NCBI GenBank assembly: GCA_016987375.1
Contig: PJRA01000325.1
Span: 78,517-142,516, forward strand
DNA from: Brachionus koreanus
Taxonomy: Eukaryota; Rotifera; Eurotatoria; Ploima; Brachionidae
Reading direction: 5' to 3'
Length of the DNA: 64,000 nt
In this document: one piece after another, positions 48,064 through 59,527 of the stretch
Layout of the letters: each line of letters starts with the position of its first letter
Numbering within the stretch: the stretch's first letter is position 1
The notes under the pieces: generated by a model
Databases searched by the model: none
Seen by the model: only the letters and a program-made list of their open reading frames with translations
Told to the model about the DNA's origin: nothing
Made by a program: the position numbers and the translations under genes

Positions 48064-51005
48064 TTAGAATCTTCCAGAATCTTTAAATCGTTTTTCCATT
48101 CTTCTCTTTACAACAGCTAGCATTTTTTGACTTTTTTCTCTTTTTTGTTGATCGTTTAAGCTGTCCCATTCATTTTGACCCAAATAGTGTCCAAAAACTT
48201 CTATTTCAGCAGCCTTTAAATCTTCCTTATGCAATTTAAGATCATCTACTGTAATATTGTCAAGCAATTTGTTATTTTCGCCTTCACCTTCCGCAACTAC
48301 AATAAACTTTAGCAACGTTCACCATTATTTTTATCATAAAGATTACTTTTTCCCACAGAATATTTGAGTTTAGTTAATAAATCAGCCACAGGCTGCCTAA
48401 TTTCATTATTCTTTGATACAATGTATTTCCTATCTTCTTTTGGTTTTGGTGGTTCAACAGGATCCGATTTAACATTGCGTATAATTTCTTTAGGCTAAAA
48501 GCGTACTTGAGAATCGAAAAAACATATCATTCAATTCTTACTGGTCTTTTTCTTAATTCCTCAAGCTCACGTCTCAGACGCTCAACTTCTTCTTTTGCAG
48601 CTTTTTCAGCCATAATTCGTCGAGCTAATTCAATTTCCAGAGCCTTATCCGCATCATTTGGACTAATGAAAATTAAATTATTTATTTCAAATAAAATAGT
48701 TATTCAAATTACATTTTAGTTCGAGTTGTTCTCCGTGGTATTATATCTTGGTGCCAATGCTCCCATGGCTGAAGACGGCCAACTGTTGGATCAATAATTG
48801 GTCCCACTCGTGAACTTGAGTTGAGTTTAGCTTGTAAATTTTTGAAAAAGTATTTGTTCAGAATTGTCTGAATTTGACGTGTTTGAATAAAGCTAGTCTG
48901 ATTTTTGATACACTCATTGAACATGTCCACATTATTAATAGACATTATTTGGTCTCTGAGTAGCATTAATATAATAGCTGTTACAATTGGTATCAATTCT
49001 TCGTGATAACCAGCCACGTCTTTAAAAAATATTTAATTTAATTTTAGCTTTTCTAAAGTATACCGCTTCCAATTGTGTATTGATCCCAAACATACATCAG
49101 AGCATGAAGATTTAAGTAGCTGGAAAAAAGACTTTTAATCAAAGGCGTACAGCATACTTTCAGCAAGACAAGATCTGAGCTCGCTAAATGTAAAAATTTT
49201 AAATAAAATGGATAAAATAATTGAATTCTCTTCAATTCATTATTCGATTCCTTCATAAATTTTTTATCAATCACTTTGACTTAATGACAGAAATTAATGC
49301 TAAAAAAAAAACTATTTTTTTCTAAAAATGTGCAAATTCTCTGCAAATTGCACTAAAGTTATATTTTTCCAAATTTAAATTATGGTAAATTTGCTGGGTT
49401 TTACCAGAATCAATCAATTAAGTGTTTTAACAATTTTTTCGAGAATCCTTTCTTGGCCAACGCTAATTCCATGTTGACATGAGATAGGCATTTTATTTCA
49501 AATTTGAAAAAACCATTTAACAAAATAAGAGCTGCTTAAATTGTATGTTTGGTCATGAACAAAAAGAAATTAGAAAGTTATAAATTATCAAAAAGCTTCC
49601 TCTTCTTAAAAATTTATTCGCCACCATGTAATCACATTTTTTTTTAAAGAATTTAGTAACTAAATTTATTAAATAACTAACTATAGTCATAAGAGGTTTT
49701 TTTATTTAATTTTTATCAGTAATTAACAATTTTTGCATGACAAGTAAATTAATTCTTACTTATCTTAGTGCATCAATTGAGAAACTTATGATTAAGTAAT
49801 AAAATGGAAGATCTAGAATAATAAATTAATAGCCATTTAAAATAAATCGAATTATCTAGTTAGTTAAACGTTATTTTTTAAAATTTTAGTGAAAAGTTTC
49901 ACTTACAGTTTTTGCTAGCTAAATTTTTGATATAACTTAACAGAGACATATCATGTAAATCTAATAAGCCTATGACTTTTCTAATATACAAATCCATTTC
50001 AGAACTTTCATTCTTTAAATAGAAAATTAAATGGTTTTTTTAATGATTAATCAATTATCTTACAAATGGATTATTAGAACTTAAAATCGCATTTGGGAGA
50101 GTTCTCATAAATTGAATATAAATTTCAATAAGCATAGCCATCGATCTTTCACTTGGACTTTCATTTCTTAATTGAAAATTTGAATTTTGTCAATTGATAG
50201 AAAATAAAAAAATAACTTTAAAAACTCTGGATGATGTGCATTTACAATAGGTAAGGCGTATAAATATTCCCATTCATATAAACTCCGTTTTTCGCTTATT
50301 GTTGAGTGATAATATGAGAGGATACCTTTAATTGAGTTTGTTATACCAATTGATCCGTTCATTTCTTTAAATGTGGACTCGGTTTTTAGAATATTATCAC
50401 ATTTTCGCTGAATTTCTGAATCCTGATGAGACAGACACAATTTAGGGCTTTTTTCTAACTTTTGAACAAAAGATTTTCTTTCACTGGGGTTTGATAAGTA
50501 CAACTGCCAGGTTAAAAATCTTATCGGTTGTGGTATCGATTGATTTAGAAAAACTTTCAATTTGTATTTTTGGTCGGGATTTTTTCTCAAAAGTGTTACA
50601 ATTCCCTCGGCTGTCGTATCGAGAACCAAATCTGTTTTGGTATCAGCTAAGCTTTCTTCAAGCATTTTACGTGCAACCTGGTTGTTTACAGTTTGATCGA
50701 GAATATAAGAAAGCTTGGACTGTAAGTTCTCATACACTCGGCCTCCATCAGAACTTGCCAAAGATCGAGCAGCTCTTTCCAAGATCAAAATTTTTTCATC
50801 CTCTGTCAATTCGGAAAAGTAATCGATATGACTTTGAGACAAATGCTGATCAACTGCGTCATAAATGTGTTTGCTCAATTCAGCCCATTCCTGAAGTAAT
50901 TTTTTTTAGATTCAGAATTTTTTTTAATAAGATTACATTCGACTTGGTAGCATCCTCTCGTACATCCGTTAACCATGATGGAATTGTGTGTTTATTCAAG
51001 GCCAT
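48064..51005 (-). CDS. Conserved TBC-like (Rab-GAP-like) protein, unidentified
   Basis: Nine exons: 51005-50937, 50890-50217, 50166-50064, 50012-49907, 49273-49064, 49019-48713, 48662-48542, 48494-48347 and 48296-48064. All join in phase and total 1971 nt, 656 residues. I do not recognise the orthologue. The middle resembles a TBC fold: PQPIRFLTWQLYLSNPSER early, a long helical part, and LHALMYVWDQYTIGS then ILMLLRDQIM late (TBC proteins have FLRWLL..lWD). The classical IxxDxxR and YxQ catalytic motifs are not obvious, so GAP activity is doubtful. A charged coiled coil follows (EIELARRIMAEKAAKEEVER), and the tail ends in MEKRFKDSGRF. The consistent phasing argues that it is a real, intact gene. 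Confidence 0.7.
49329..49407 (-). repeat. Repeat fragment matching DDX10 intron
   Basis: The reverse complement (starting CTGGTAAAACCCAGCAAATT) closely matches 42862-42940. It lies in an intron of the TBC-like gene, between the exons at 50012-49907 and 49273-49064. Confidence 0.65.
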
Positions 51006-52132
51006 TTTAAAGTTAAAATTAAATTTAATGGTGAGTAAATTTTTATTATAATTTCACTAAAAAAATTCAAATAACTATAGAAACTTGGATTTTCAGTAAA
51101 TTTTTTATTGTTTTTTAATTTAAGAAAAATATGAAAAAGTAAAAATCAATTTTTTTAAAATTTGTTTTTATATTAAATAAAAATGTAATAAATAAAACTA
51201 ATTTAAAATTTGAACAAATAATTAAAAAAATCAAAAAGACATATCAAAAATCTCCAAGTCTTATTGTGAAATTCATCTTAATTTTGGTTAAGCTTTGAAA
51301 GGATCTTATGACAATCACAACAAGCATATCAAAACCTTGTAAAGTTACTAAAGAAGACACTGGGACTTTTAGCCAATTTGACGTGATTCCAATTTAATTT
51401 CTTTTTGCTATTTCTAGCTTTTATTTTGCTAACTTGTTTCCTCAAAATGGGTAAAACTATTAAAAAAACTAACATGTTAAAATTTTAAATAAGACAATGA
51501 AATTAAATTTCGACAGAAAAAAAACTGTCCGATACTGAATAAAATAATTTTTTCAATTCTTGAAAATAAAAATCAAGGTGAAAACAAAATAATTTTAGTA
51601 CTTTTTTTATTTTTTTCAATTAAAATATCAATTGAAAGAAAGGATCTGATTTTTTGACATATTTATCTACTTTGGCAATACATTGGATAAGTTTATTTTG
51701 ATCAATGGGTCAATGGCATAATGGCAATGGTATACTCGAAAATTTAAATTTTTTTGAGCTCTACCAGTAAATTTTTTGAATTTAAAAAACAAATATTTTT
51801 TAAATCGTCATACTATTTTGAGTATTTTGGTGAAAATTTCAAGTATCTAGCTTGAAAATTTATCGAAATATGACATTTCAAAGCATTTGAAATTTTAAGG
51901 TGGCATATTTTCTAAAGCAACTGTGACATAAATAAAAAAAATTATATATTCAGAAACGGCTCATTGAGATCTAATAAAAAATCCCAAAAAGTCAATTTTT
52001 AGATTTTAATTTAAAACTGCCCAATTTCCTTAGTATATTATCTTAGGGATAAAAAGCAAATCTTAGAATGTTCAAGTTGAAATTTATTAAATATTAAATT
52101 TAAAATAAAAGTTAAAATATTGGAACTATTGT
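51006..52132. other. Intergenic, nothing recognised
   Basis: Spacer between the TBC-like 5' end and the 3' end of the first cysteine-rich gene. It is AT-rich, and I see no ORF or repeat that I can support. Confidence 0.35.
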
Positions 52133-52769
52133 TTAGGCTCTAATGCAAACGTTTTCTTGACTGCATCTAAGGCCTGCTTTGCAATAATCAGCAGATTGAA
52201 GACAATTTTCTCCTTCATTTCTGTATCTTTCACACATATTCGTATGTTTGTTACAAAACTCATTTTGTTGACAAGACATTACATTATTACAATAAGTTCC
52301 CATTTGAAAACAGCTTCCTGAATTAGGGTCACATTGATAGCCTTGTGGGCATCTAATCATGGAGCATTTATTCATGTCATTTGAAATAGGCATACAGTAT
52401 CCATTAAGACAATACAAATTTTGCTTCGTATTGCAAGTTATAACATCATTTCCAACGAAATCGGGACATTTTTGACCAAATTCCATATTTTTCATACATG
52501 TCATGTAAGTCGGACTACAGAACATACCTTTTCCACATAAATCATTTCTTGGATCACATTCTTTATCATTAAATGTCGAATGGTCAATTACACAACTGTT
52601 AGTTTCATAGTCGTAAATGGTTCCGGTTCCACATTCTGGACAAAAAACCATTTGGGAAGAATAGTTGAATCCAATAAAAAAGAGTAAAACTATTCAAAAT
52701 AAAGAATTAAGGTTTACTTTAATGTATTCAATTCTTTAAATATATACTTGAAATTAATATTTTATTCAT
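52133..52769 (-). CDS. Secreted cysteine-rich protein, paralogue 1
   Basis: Two exons, 52769-52748 and 52689-52133, join in phase (58-bp intron) to give 192 residues. Exon 1 supplies the start of a signal peptide, MNKILISILLFFIGFNYSSQ. The mature part is rich in regularly spaced cysteines: units such as CDPRNDLCGKGMFCSPTYMT, CPQGYQCDPNSGSC and CQQNEFCNKHTNMC, and it ends CKAGLRCSQENVC. The spacing C-x6-C-x5-C-x6-C recalls small disulphide-rich extracellular modules (dickkopf/colipase- or EB-module-like). I cannot assign a named family. Paralogue 2 is the neighbour at 53105-53713, transcribed the other way from a shared ~335-bp region. No catalytic motif is seen. A secreted or lumenal role is inferred. 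Confidence 0.75.
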
Positions 52770-53104
52770 TTTGATTTAGTGAATTTTTAGTTTGTAAAAT
52801 TTGAGCTATTTATAAAGATTTTAATGAGGTAAAAAATGTCAAATTGATTTTTATCTTTTCTATTAGTAATAAATTCCAAAATATTTTCATAACGAATGAT
52901 ATTCGCTAAATTAATATTGCAAACCAAATACTAATCAAAACTTTTTACTTATGTAAAATTTAAAATTTAATGTAAAATTTTTGAAAAATTATTTCTTTAA
53001 TTATTTTCAAAATAATTTAAATGATAAATAAATGACAAAATAAATCGAATCATTTAACATTAATATCAAAGCAGGTTATCTTTTTCAAGAAAAAATTTAA
53101 AATA
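52770..53104. promoter_or_regulatory. Shared divergent upstream region
   Basis: A 335-bp AT-rich region between the start codons of the two cysteine-rich paralogues, which are transcribed away from each other. It must hold both promoters. I cannot identify specific factor sites. Confidence 0.4.
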
Positions 53105-53713
53105 ATGAGCTTCGTTTTTTTAATTTTAAATATAATTCTTAAATTTTTAGCGAATGATGGACTTACAGTTCGCTTCAGTGATTTGAATCCCTGTCAAGTT
53201 GAACATTATTACAATACTGATCAAATGGCTTGTGTTTATGATCCCTTACAAGCTTACGAAAATTGTGATACATTAGAAGACAGATGTCCTTCAGGTCAAT
53301 ATTGCAACCCAATTTTTATGAAATGTATTCCTTCTTTAGAAGAAAATTACTTATGTCCAGAATATTTCCCACTTAAACAAGTCATTTTATGCAACAAACT
53401 TAAGAATCTTTATTGTTTTAATAATCGTTGTCAAAAAGCAATTTCAAATGATTATTGCTCTAAGGCAAATTGCTCTCATAAAGAAATATGTAATCCATTA
53501 AGTGGTGCATGTGAGAGATCAATTAATATGTTTCACTGTGATCCAAAAAAAGACTTATGTTATTTAAATTCAGACTCATTTTGTCATCCGAGAATGAAAA
53601 TATGTGTGAGCTATATTAACGAAGGAGACTTTTGTGATAGTTTAAATGACTTTTGTAATAAAAGGAAGGGTCTAACTTGTTCAGCGAACAACGTTTGTGA
53701 ACAAGTTGGCTAA
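53105..53713 (+). CDS. Secreted cysteine-rich protein, paralogue 2
   Basis: Single-exon 202-residue protein with a signal peptide (MSFVFLILNIILKFLANDG). Its cysteine spacing and conserved phrases match the neighbour at 52133-52769: CPSGQYCNPIFMKC with CMFCSPTYMTC, LYCFNNRC with LYCLNGYC, EICNPLSGAC with YQCDPNSGSC, and GLTCSANNVC with GLRCSQENVC. It is therefore a diverged inverted duplicate. This copy lacks the intron in the signal-peptide region. No enzyme motif is present and the function is unknown; secretion is the only firm prediction. Confidence 0.75.
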   Translation: MSFVFLILNIILKFLANDGLTVRFSDLNPCQVEHYYNTDQMACVYDPLQAYENCDTLEDRCPSGQYCNPIFMKCIPSLEENYLCPEYFPLKQVILCNKLKNLYCFNNRCQKAISNDYCSKANCSHKEICNPLSGACERSINMFHCDPKKDLCYLNSDSFCHPRMKICVSYINEGDFCDSLNDFCNKRKGLTCSANNVCEQVG

Positions 53714-53857
53714 ATACTTTTTTGACAGGATAATTTGATTTTTAGACTTAACAAATTAATAGCTCTAACCTAGATTGAATTCTCAAATGAACAAATTAGT
53801 TGTTTTTTTTTATTTAATATTTTTTTACAATAAAATTATTTCTTTATTGTTTTCAAA

Positions 53858-53998
53858 ATGAATATAAATTTTTCAATTTGGTTTTTGGTTTTAAATAACG
53901 TTCTATTGTCAGAAGATGTAGTTAGTAACTGTAAATTTAATGAAAAAAAAAAAACAATTCCACAAATAGATTGTACTAGGAGAATGAAACAGGAAAGG
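53858..53998 (+). CDS. Possible first exon with signal peptide
   Basis: ATG at 53858 opens MNINFSIWFLVLNNVLLSED, a convincing signal peptide, followed by VVSNCKFNEKKK and DCTRRMKQER, up to a GT donor at 53999 (phase 0). It could be the first exon of the adhesion GPCR further along the plus strand, whose first visible exon needs a phase-2 donor. At least one unseen exon would therefore be required between them. It may instead be an orphan exon. Confidence 0.35.
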
Positions 53999-56246
53999 GT
54001 AAATTTTTTTATTTTTTCGATCATTTAATTTCAAAATAGTTTTTTATTGAAGAAACAAATATTCCAAATAATAATCTTTAATTAAGTGATAAAAAAATTG
54101 AAATAATAAAATAAATTTTAATTACACAATTTAAATTAAAAAATAAGATTTAGTTCATAATTTTTAACTAAAATTATTTAAAAGATATGAGAAAACGATA
54201 GAAGTTGTGGGTAACCATCAATGACAAACTTATCATATCGATTAATATCAGGCTTAAGAATCATAGATGTGATAGGTGAAAGTATGCCAAAAAGAATTTT
54301 TAAAATTTGAAATTGGTTGTCTATTCTCAAAATTAAACATTCAAATCTATAAATTAAAAAAACAGTTTAAGACCAAGATCAAATATAATCATTTTTTATT
54401 TTATTAACAATTAAAGTCATAATATTGTACTTGAAAAATTAAAAAATTTATTTGAATAATTGAATTTAAGTGAAAATTTGGTCGACCAAATATTCGATTT
54501 TGGCTAACTAAATTTGTACAGCCCTTTTTAATGGATCAATCTTTTTAATGAATAATCGACCCAATTAGAAAGAATTATTTCCTATCTTATTTCTCGAAAA
54601 GATTGTGTGTGAAATTGCCATTTTTAACCTCCATTTATAGAGCCAATAATTATATGATCTTGCGTAATATACGAAAAGTTGTAATTCCCTGATTAATTCG
54701 TTATGAATATGAGATACAATGCCTATTGTATGCTTCTTTTTTTAACTTTTTGAGATTATCTTGGTAAAGATAAAGCACATTATTGACAGCTAATGGACAT
54801 AGACTCAACCAACATATTATTAATTACTCTTATCTGCGATAGAAAACAACAAATCCAAATTGAAAAGGATTAAATTCATTTTCACATGAATCCCAGTCAT
54901 TTACAAATTAATAAATGAGAAAACTAAGTAATTTAAAATGGCGATTTATTATTTTTTAACTAAAATTACTGAAACTTAAGATTACATAAGATTACTTGTA
55001 AAAAAAAAGAATTGCTAATTTTGCATTACTTGTATTATTCATCATAATTTTTCTTATATGTATTTAAATTATAAATTTAACATTATTTTACTTAAAAAAA
55101 AAACTAAAATGGTATGTGAAAGTGTATTACAAGTGTGGTCTTTTAGATTGTCCAGCGGAGTTTTTTTTATTTTATAAAAAATATCAATTCTAAATTTCTT
55201 TATTTGAAAATAATAATAAATAATTATGGTAATTAGTATTCTTTATCAATTCAATACTTGGCTTTTTTTTATCTACTAATGCTTCTTTTAGAATATTTTT
55301 TTTATCATGCATTTTGAACAAAGCTTGGTAACATTTCTTACAACAATTTCGATGTTTTTTGATATTGACATCAATTAGCTTAGAATTATCTTTTAACCAT
55401 TCAGCTAAAATTTTATTTTATCTATATTTTATTTTCTTTGAGCCTGTCAAAGCGTCTTATTATTTTTATTGGTGAAAAATAAGTAATTTATTAATAATAA
55501 GTAATTTATTATTAATAAATTACTTATTTATTATTAAATTATTTATTAAAAAATTATTATTAAAAATAGTAATTAATTAATAATAAGTAATTTTAGTTAA
55601 TGAATTAGTATAAGCCATTTAAAATATTGACTCAAAATCTTTAAAAAAAAAATTTTTTTTGGTATTCATGCAGTTATCTTTGTGTAAGACTTAACAAAAT
55701 AAAACAAAATGCGACATGCTATTTTCCACTTTTTTGCCTAGAATAAAATGCTTAATTTTTTTTAAAATTAAACAAATTCAATCATATTGATGCTTATTTT
55801 TTTTATCTTTTTCAAAAATTCAACATTTAATGTCGCATTATGTTTCTATTTTTTTATAAGATTTTTTATTTTAGTTAATTTATCAAAAAAGCAGTAATTT
55901 TTGTTCAATTTTTATTGAATTTAACAATACCAAAATAGCTGATTAAATATGTCTTAAAAGCAAGTAGTAATTGGTTCATGTAAACTAAAAAAAATTCATC
56001 AAAGAGATTGTAAAAAGGAATTTTGATCTTTGAAGTTATAGTTATTTTAATTTCAACACAAACGTCTCCATATTCTCTCAAAAAATGAATCAAATCTAAT
56101 TTATATATTTCATTTAATTTGTAAATGATCAAATTTTTTGATCCGATGCTTGTTGGTCATTAATTCCGCAAGTTCTTAATCTCTTTTCGTTCTAAACATT
56201 TTTTTTTCAATGAAAAGATCAGCATAAAAGAAAGCAACTCTTTTAG
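53999..56246. other. Long intron or intergenic DNA with hairpin and coding-like scrap
   Basis: Mostly AT-rich. It contains the perfect hairpin at 55478-55528 and a minus-strand open stretch at 55412-55192. That stretch follows an AG acceptor and contains NCCKKCYQALFKMHDKKN with no known family. Another small minus-strand frame at about 54310-54200 reads MILKPDINRYDKFVIDGYPQ, also unrecognised. Confidence 0.3.
55478..55528. repeat. Perfect inverted repeat, 23-bp arms
   Basis: Arms 55478-55500 and 55506-55528 are exact reverse complements (the left arm starts AATAAGTAATTTATTAATAA) with a 5-nt spacer, GTAAT. Related ATTAATAATAAGTAA words continue to about 55600. The sequence is pure A/T plus a few G/C and could extrude as a cruciform. 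Confidence 0.8.
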
Positions 56247-58472
56247 TTTTATGAATTATTCACTATCAGTTTTGCAAAAATTCGAAAAGCGCTCCACAAT
56301 CGCTAATATTGAAATGATGTCAGAACTTATCAATAACATAACCGATATTAATGCTAGAAGTGAACAATTTGATGCTGTACGTAATTTAATTTTATAATCT
56401 TTTTTAAAAAAAATTACTAATTATTAAAAGGGAAAACTGGAAGCAGATATTTTTGTAATTTTATTAAGCGAAGTTATTGAACAAGCGAATTTTTTAAGAG
56501 CTGAAAAACTATTGAATTCTACTCAAAAGTTTATTAATTTTGAATTTTAAACTTAAATTTTTAACTTTTTTGTAAATAGAATTAGCCAGACCTTCGAAAG
56601 ATTTATAACTAAATCTACTATTCCCGAAAAGTATGTAATTAAAACAGAAAATTTAAGTGTTCTTAGTTTTAAAATCAATAAATCGGAAACAAATGTAAAT
56701 GGATTTGTAAAAAAAGTCAATTCAAGTGAGATGAATCTGATTGATAGTTTAATTGATTCTGACCATATTCAAGCAACAGCAGCTTTGCAACTGAATCTAA
56801 CTAATTTGATTAATTCTAGTACTACATTTTGTAATTTTTATAAATTTAACAAACTTTGTAAATTAAGATGAATCGGCTCGGATTTCCTATGCGGTTTACG
56901 AGTCTTCAGTTCTATTTGATCTTGATTCATCAATAATTCAAAAGATTGAAAATTGTTCTAATATTAATACCAGCCAGATAATTTCAAACGTTGTTTCAAT
57001 CAGCTCAAATGAAGTTATTTCAAGTGACGAGACATTTGTTTTTGCCAAATTCAGAACATTAAAAGTTAGCTTTAATTTTATTTTAATTAGTGAAAAATTT
57101 TAATTAAAAGATTTTTTTTTTCCTTTTAAACTTTGAATTTTGGAGCTAAGGGCAATAAATAAGAAAAATTTTTTTTTTAAGTCAACTGAATCATGTGTTA
57201 AAAATTTAACTGGAAGAGCCAAATTTCAATGCGTATTCTGGGACTTTGAAAAATCTAAGTGGAACACTCAAGGATGCAGTTATCGTTTGTCAAAAGAAAG
57301 TTTACATACTTGCCAATGTAATCATTTGACCAATTTTGCAATTTTAATGGTAATTTTTTTTAAATAGCTCTTAAAAATCAAAAAACTAATTTTATTTGAA
57401 GAGTTTAGATACAGAGACGATATCTTGTGAATTTTGCAACACTTTTCTCAGATTTTTAACCTATATGGGAAACATAATGAGTATGGTTGGCTTATTTTGT
57501 ACAATTGTAATTTATTTATTCGACAAAATAAAGTATTCTAACACAATCTGTTGATCAATGTTTATAAAATTAAAATTATTTTAAAGACGATTTGAACAGC
57601 GCGTAAGCTCAAATGAAAAAAAATTCAAACTTATGTTTGATTATTATATTGAAATATTAATATGTTTAAGTTCAAGTTTATTTCTATTGAATTTATTTTT
57701 TTTAATATTCAGCTTATTAAAATGGAATAAATATCCTATTTCATGTATTTGCATTGGAGTTTTGCTACATTATTTTCTTCTAAGCTCGTTTAGCTGGATG
57801 CTTTCTATTTCAATTCTACAGTATTTTACATTTAACCGAGTTTTTGTAACAATCCAGAATTATTTTATCAAAGCTTCAATATTTTCATTAGGTAAAATTT
57901 TTCTTTACAATCAATTTTTAAAATAAAAAATTTTAATAAAAGGTGTTCCTGTGGTTCCTATATCAATTATTTTAGGCATTAATTGGGAGCTTTATAAGCA
58001 TCCTAATTTAACATGTTGGCTGAGTGGAAAAATTGCGATATTAGGTGTTGTTGTTCCTTTAACAGCTATTATCCTAATCAATCTAATAATTTTTGGATTG
58101 ATAACAAAAAACCATTGCAAATTTAGAAAAATATCAGAAACTAAAATGGAATCAAAAAATAAAAATGTTATAGTAAGCACTAGCTTTTTAAACATGGGAA
58201 TTACATGGAGTTTGGGTCTGATTATGCTAATAGATATGGGAGAATATGTTCGTTTGGCTTTGGCTTTAGTTTTTTGCTTATTAAATGCGTTCCAAGGATT
58301 CTTTATCTTTTTTGTTTATATTATTTTATCTAAATCGAGAAGAAAAATGTTTTTGAAAAAATTTGAAAGTCTAAAATTATGTAGAGTTATTTTGGGAAGC
58401 AATGACTTGGATGAAAATTCAAAAAAGACTGAAGTTACTAGGCAAACAACTATAGAGCAAATTTCGATTTGA
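56247..58472 (+). CDS. Adhesion G-protein-coupled receptor, 5' end incomplete
   Basis: Eight exons: 56247-56376, 56431-56528, 56580-56830, 56868-57064, 57182-57349, 57402-57532, 57587-57891 and 57943-58472. The phases agree throughout. The first exon needs an upstream one (phase 2). The extracellular part resembles a GAIN domain and ends in a GPS motif: CVFWDFEKSKWNTQGC then CQCNHLTNFAILM, with the HL-T autocleavage site intact. Seven membrane segments follow: around GNIMSMVGLFCTIVIYLF, IEILICLSSSLFLLNLFF, CIGVLLHYFLLSSFSWMLS, VVPISIILGINWEL (Cys in LTCWLSG), AILGVVVPLTAIILINLIIF, GITWSLGLIMLID and LVFCLLNAFQGFFIFFVYII. The last two carry the TITWxxG-like and FNxxQGxFIFxFH-type signatures of family B2. 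The ligand is unknown and no N-terminal adhesion domain is seen. Confidence 0.85.
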
Positions 58473-59114
58473 TTAGTAGCTATTTATAATTTTTTGGAAA
58501 TAAATTTTTTTTTAACATGATAATAATTTTGGATTCAATTATTTTAGTCTGGAACTTTTTAAATTTTAGAATAAGGAAAGCTCTTCTAGTTTTTAGTGTT
58601 TAAGTTAAAGTTTGGAGCAAAATTGGAGATACGACAGATGCTAAATCTAATGCTTAAATATATTTTCTACAAGGATGGAAAATAATTTTATAATTTTGTC
58701 TGAACAAACTCCTGAATAAAACATGATGAGTTTAGAGCTAAAAGTAAGTGATCAATCGCTTATTGTTGGATAGATGGGTGATCGTCAAATATGTCATTCA
58801 AGTAGATTTAAAATTGAAATTGAAAGGTGTGATAGGAATAAAGATGTTTATTAGACAATAGAGACTATTTTTGGAGATGAACTCTCAAAAATTAGGTGTC
58901 AGAATTTATAACCTTTAAAAAAAATTTTTGACGCATCTTACTTACATCATATTTAAAAAAATACCACTGTGAAAAAAACCTAACAAGCTTTTTTTCCACT
59001 CTTAAACGGCTTTTGAAAAAATAAATTAACTTTAAACTTGAAACTTTGAAAAATTTCTACAAAGAAAAATCTATATTTCACACCTGATACAAAGTCGGAA
59101 AGTTAACTCTGAAA
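58473..59114. other. Intergenic, weak coding-like scraps
   Basis: Some higher-GC pieces (58610-58910) give short protein-like frames such as FKIEIERCDRNKDVY, but no family is recognised. They may belong to the same inserted retrocopy as the UBA1 fragment that follows. Confidence 0.25.
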
Positions 59115-59527
59115 AAAATCCAAGAACATGATAAAATAGAGCTATTCAAGAGCAGTTTTGTTAATTTGGCTCTTCCATTTTTCGGTTTATCCGAACCTGT
59201 TGCTCTCAAAAAGTCGAAATACTATGAAAATGAGTTTTCGCTATGACAAAATTTAACAAAATTAATTGTTTTTGGGACCGATCTGAAGTAAAAGGCGAGA
59301 TGACTCTCAAAGAGTTCATTGATTTTTTTAAGAGAAGCATTCTTTTCGGTTTCTGGATAGAAAAAAGCTCGCTGAACGTTTGAATATGTCAATGTCGCAA
59401 GTCGTTGAGACAGTGAGCAAAACCTGATCATGTAGATGATTTGGTATTGGAGTTGTGCTGCAATGATACTGAAGGAGAAGATTTAGAAGTCTCTTATGTT
59501 AAGTACATCTTGCCAAAAAGAAAGTAG
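59115..59527 (+). pseudogene. UBA1 (ubiquitin-activating enzyme E1) C-terminal pseudogene
   Basis: Broken plus-strand frames match the end of ubiquitin-activating enzyme. First comes KIQEHDKIELFKSSFVNLAL then PFFGLSEPVALKKSKYYENE (linker to the last domain). Next is CFWDRSEVKGEMTLKEFIDF (start of the ubiquitin-fold domain, normally tLWDRFev.g.mtLkefid). After a frameshift and deletion, [20 protein letters not shown] appears. After another frame change, [20 protein letters not shown] and [10 protein letters not shown] lead to a stop at 59527. UFD residues are missing between FIDFFKR and KKLAERL. No introns break the aligned part, which suits a 5'-truncated processed copy, though short exon content is not excluded. 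Confidence 0.85.

Noticed and set aside
50491..51051. Plus-strand 186-residue frame
   Set aside because: Antisense shadow of the first exons of the TBC-like gene, whose splicing is consistent.
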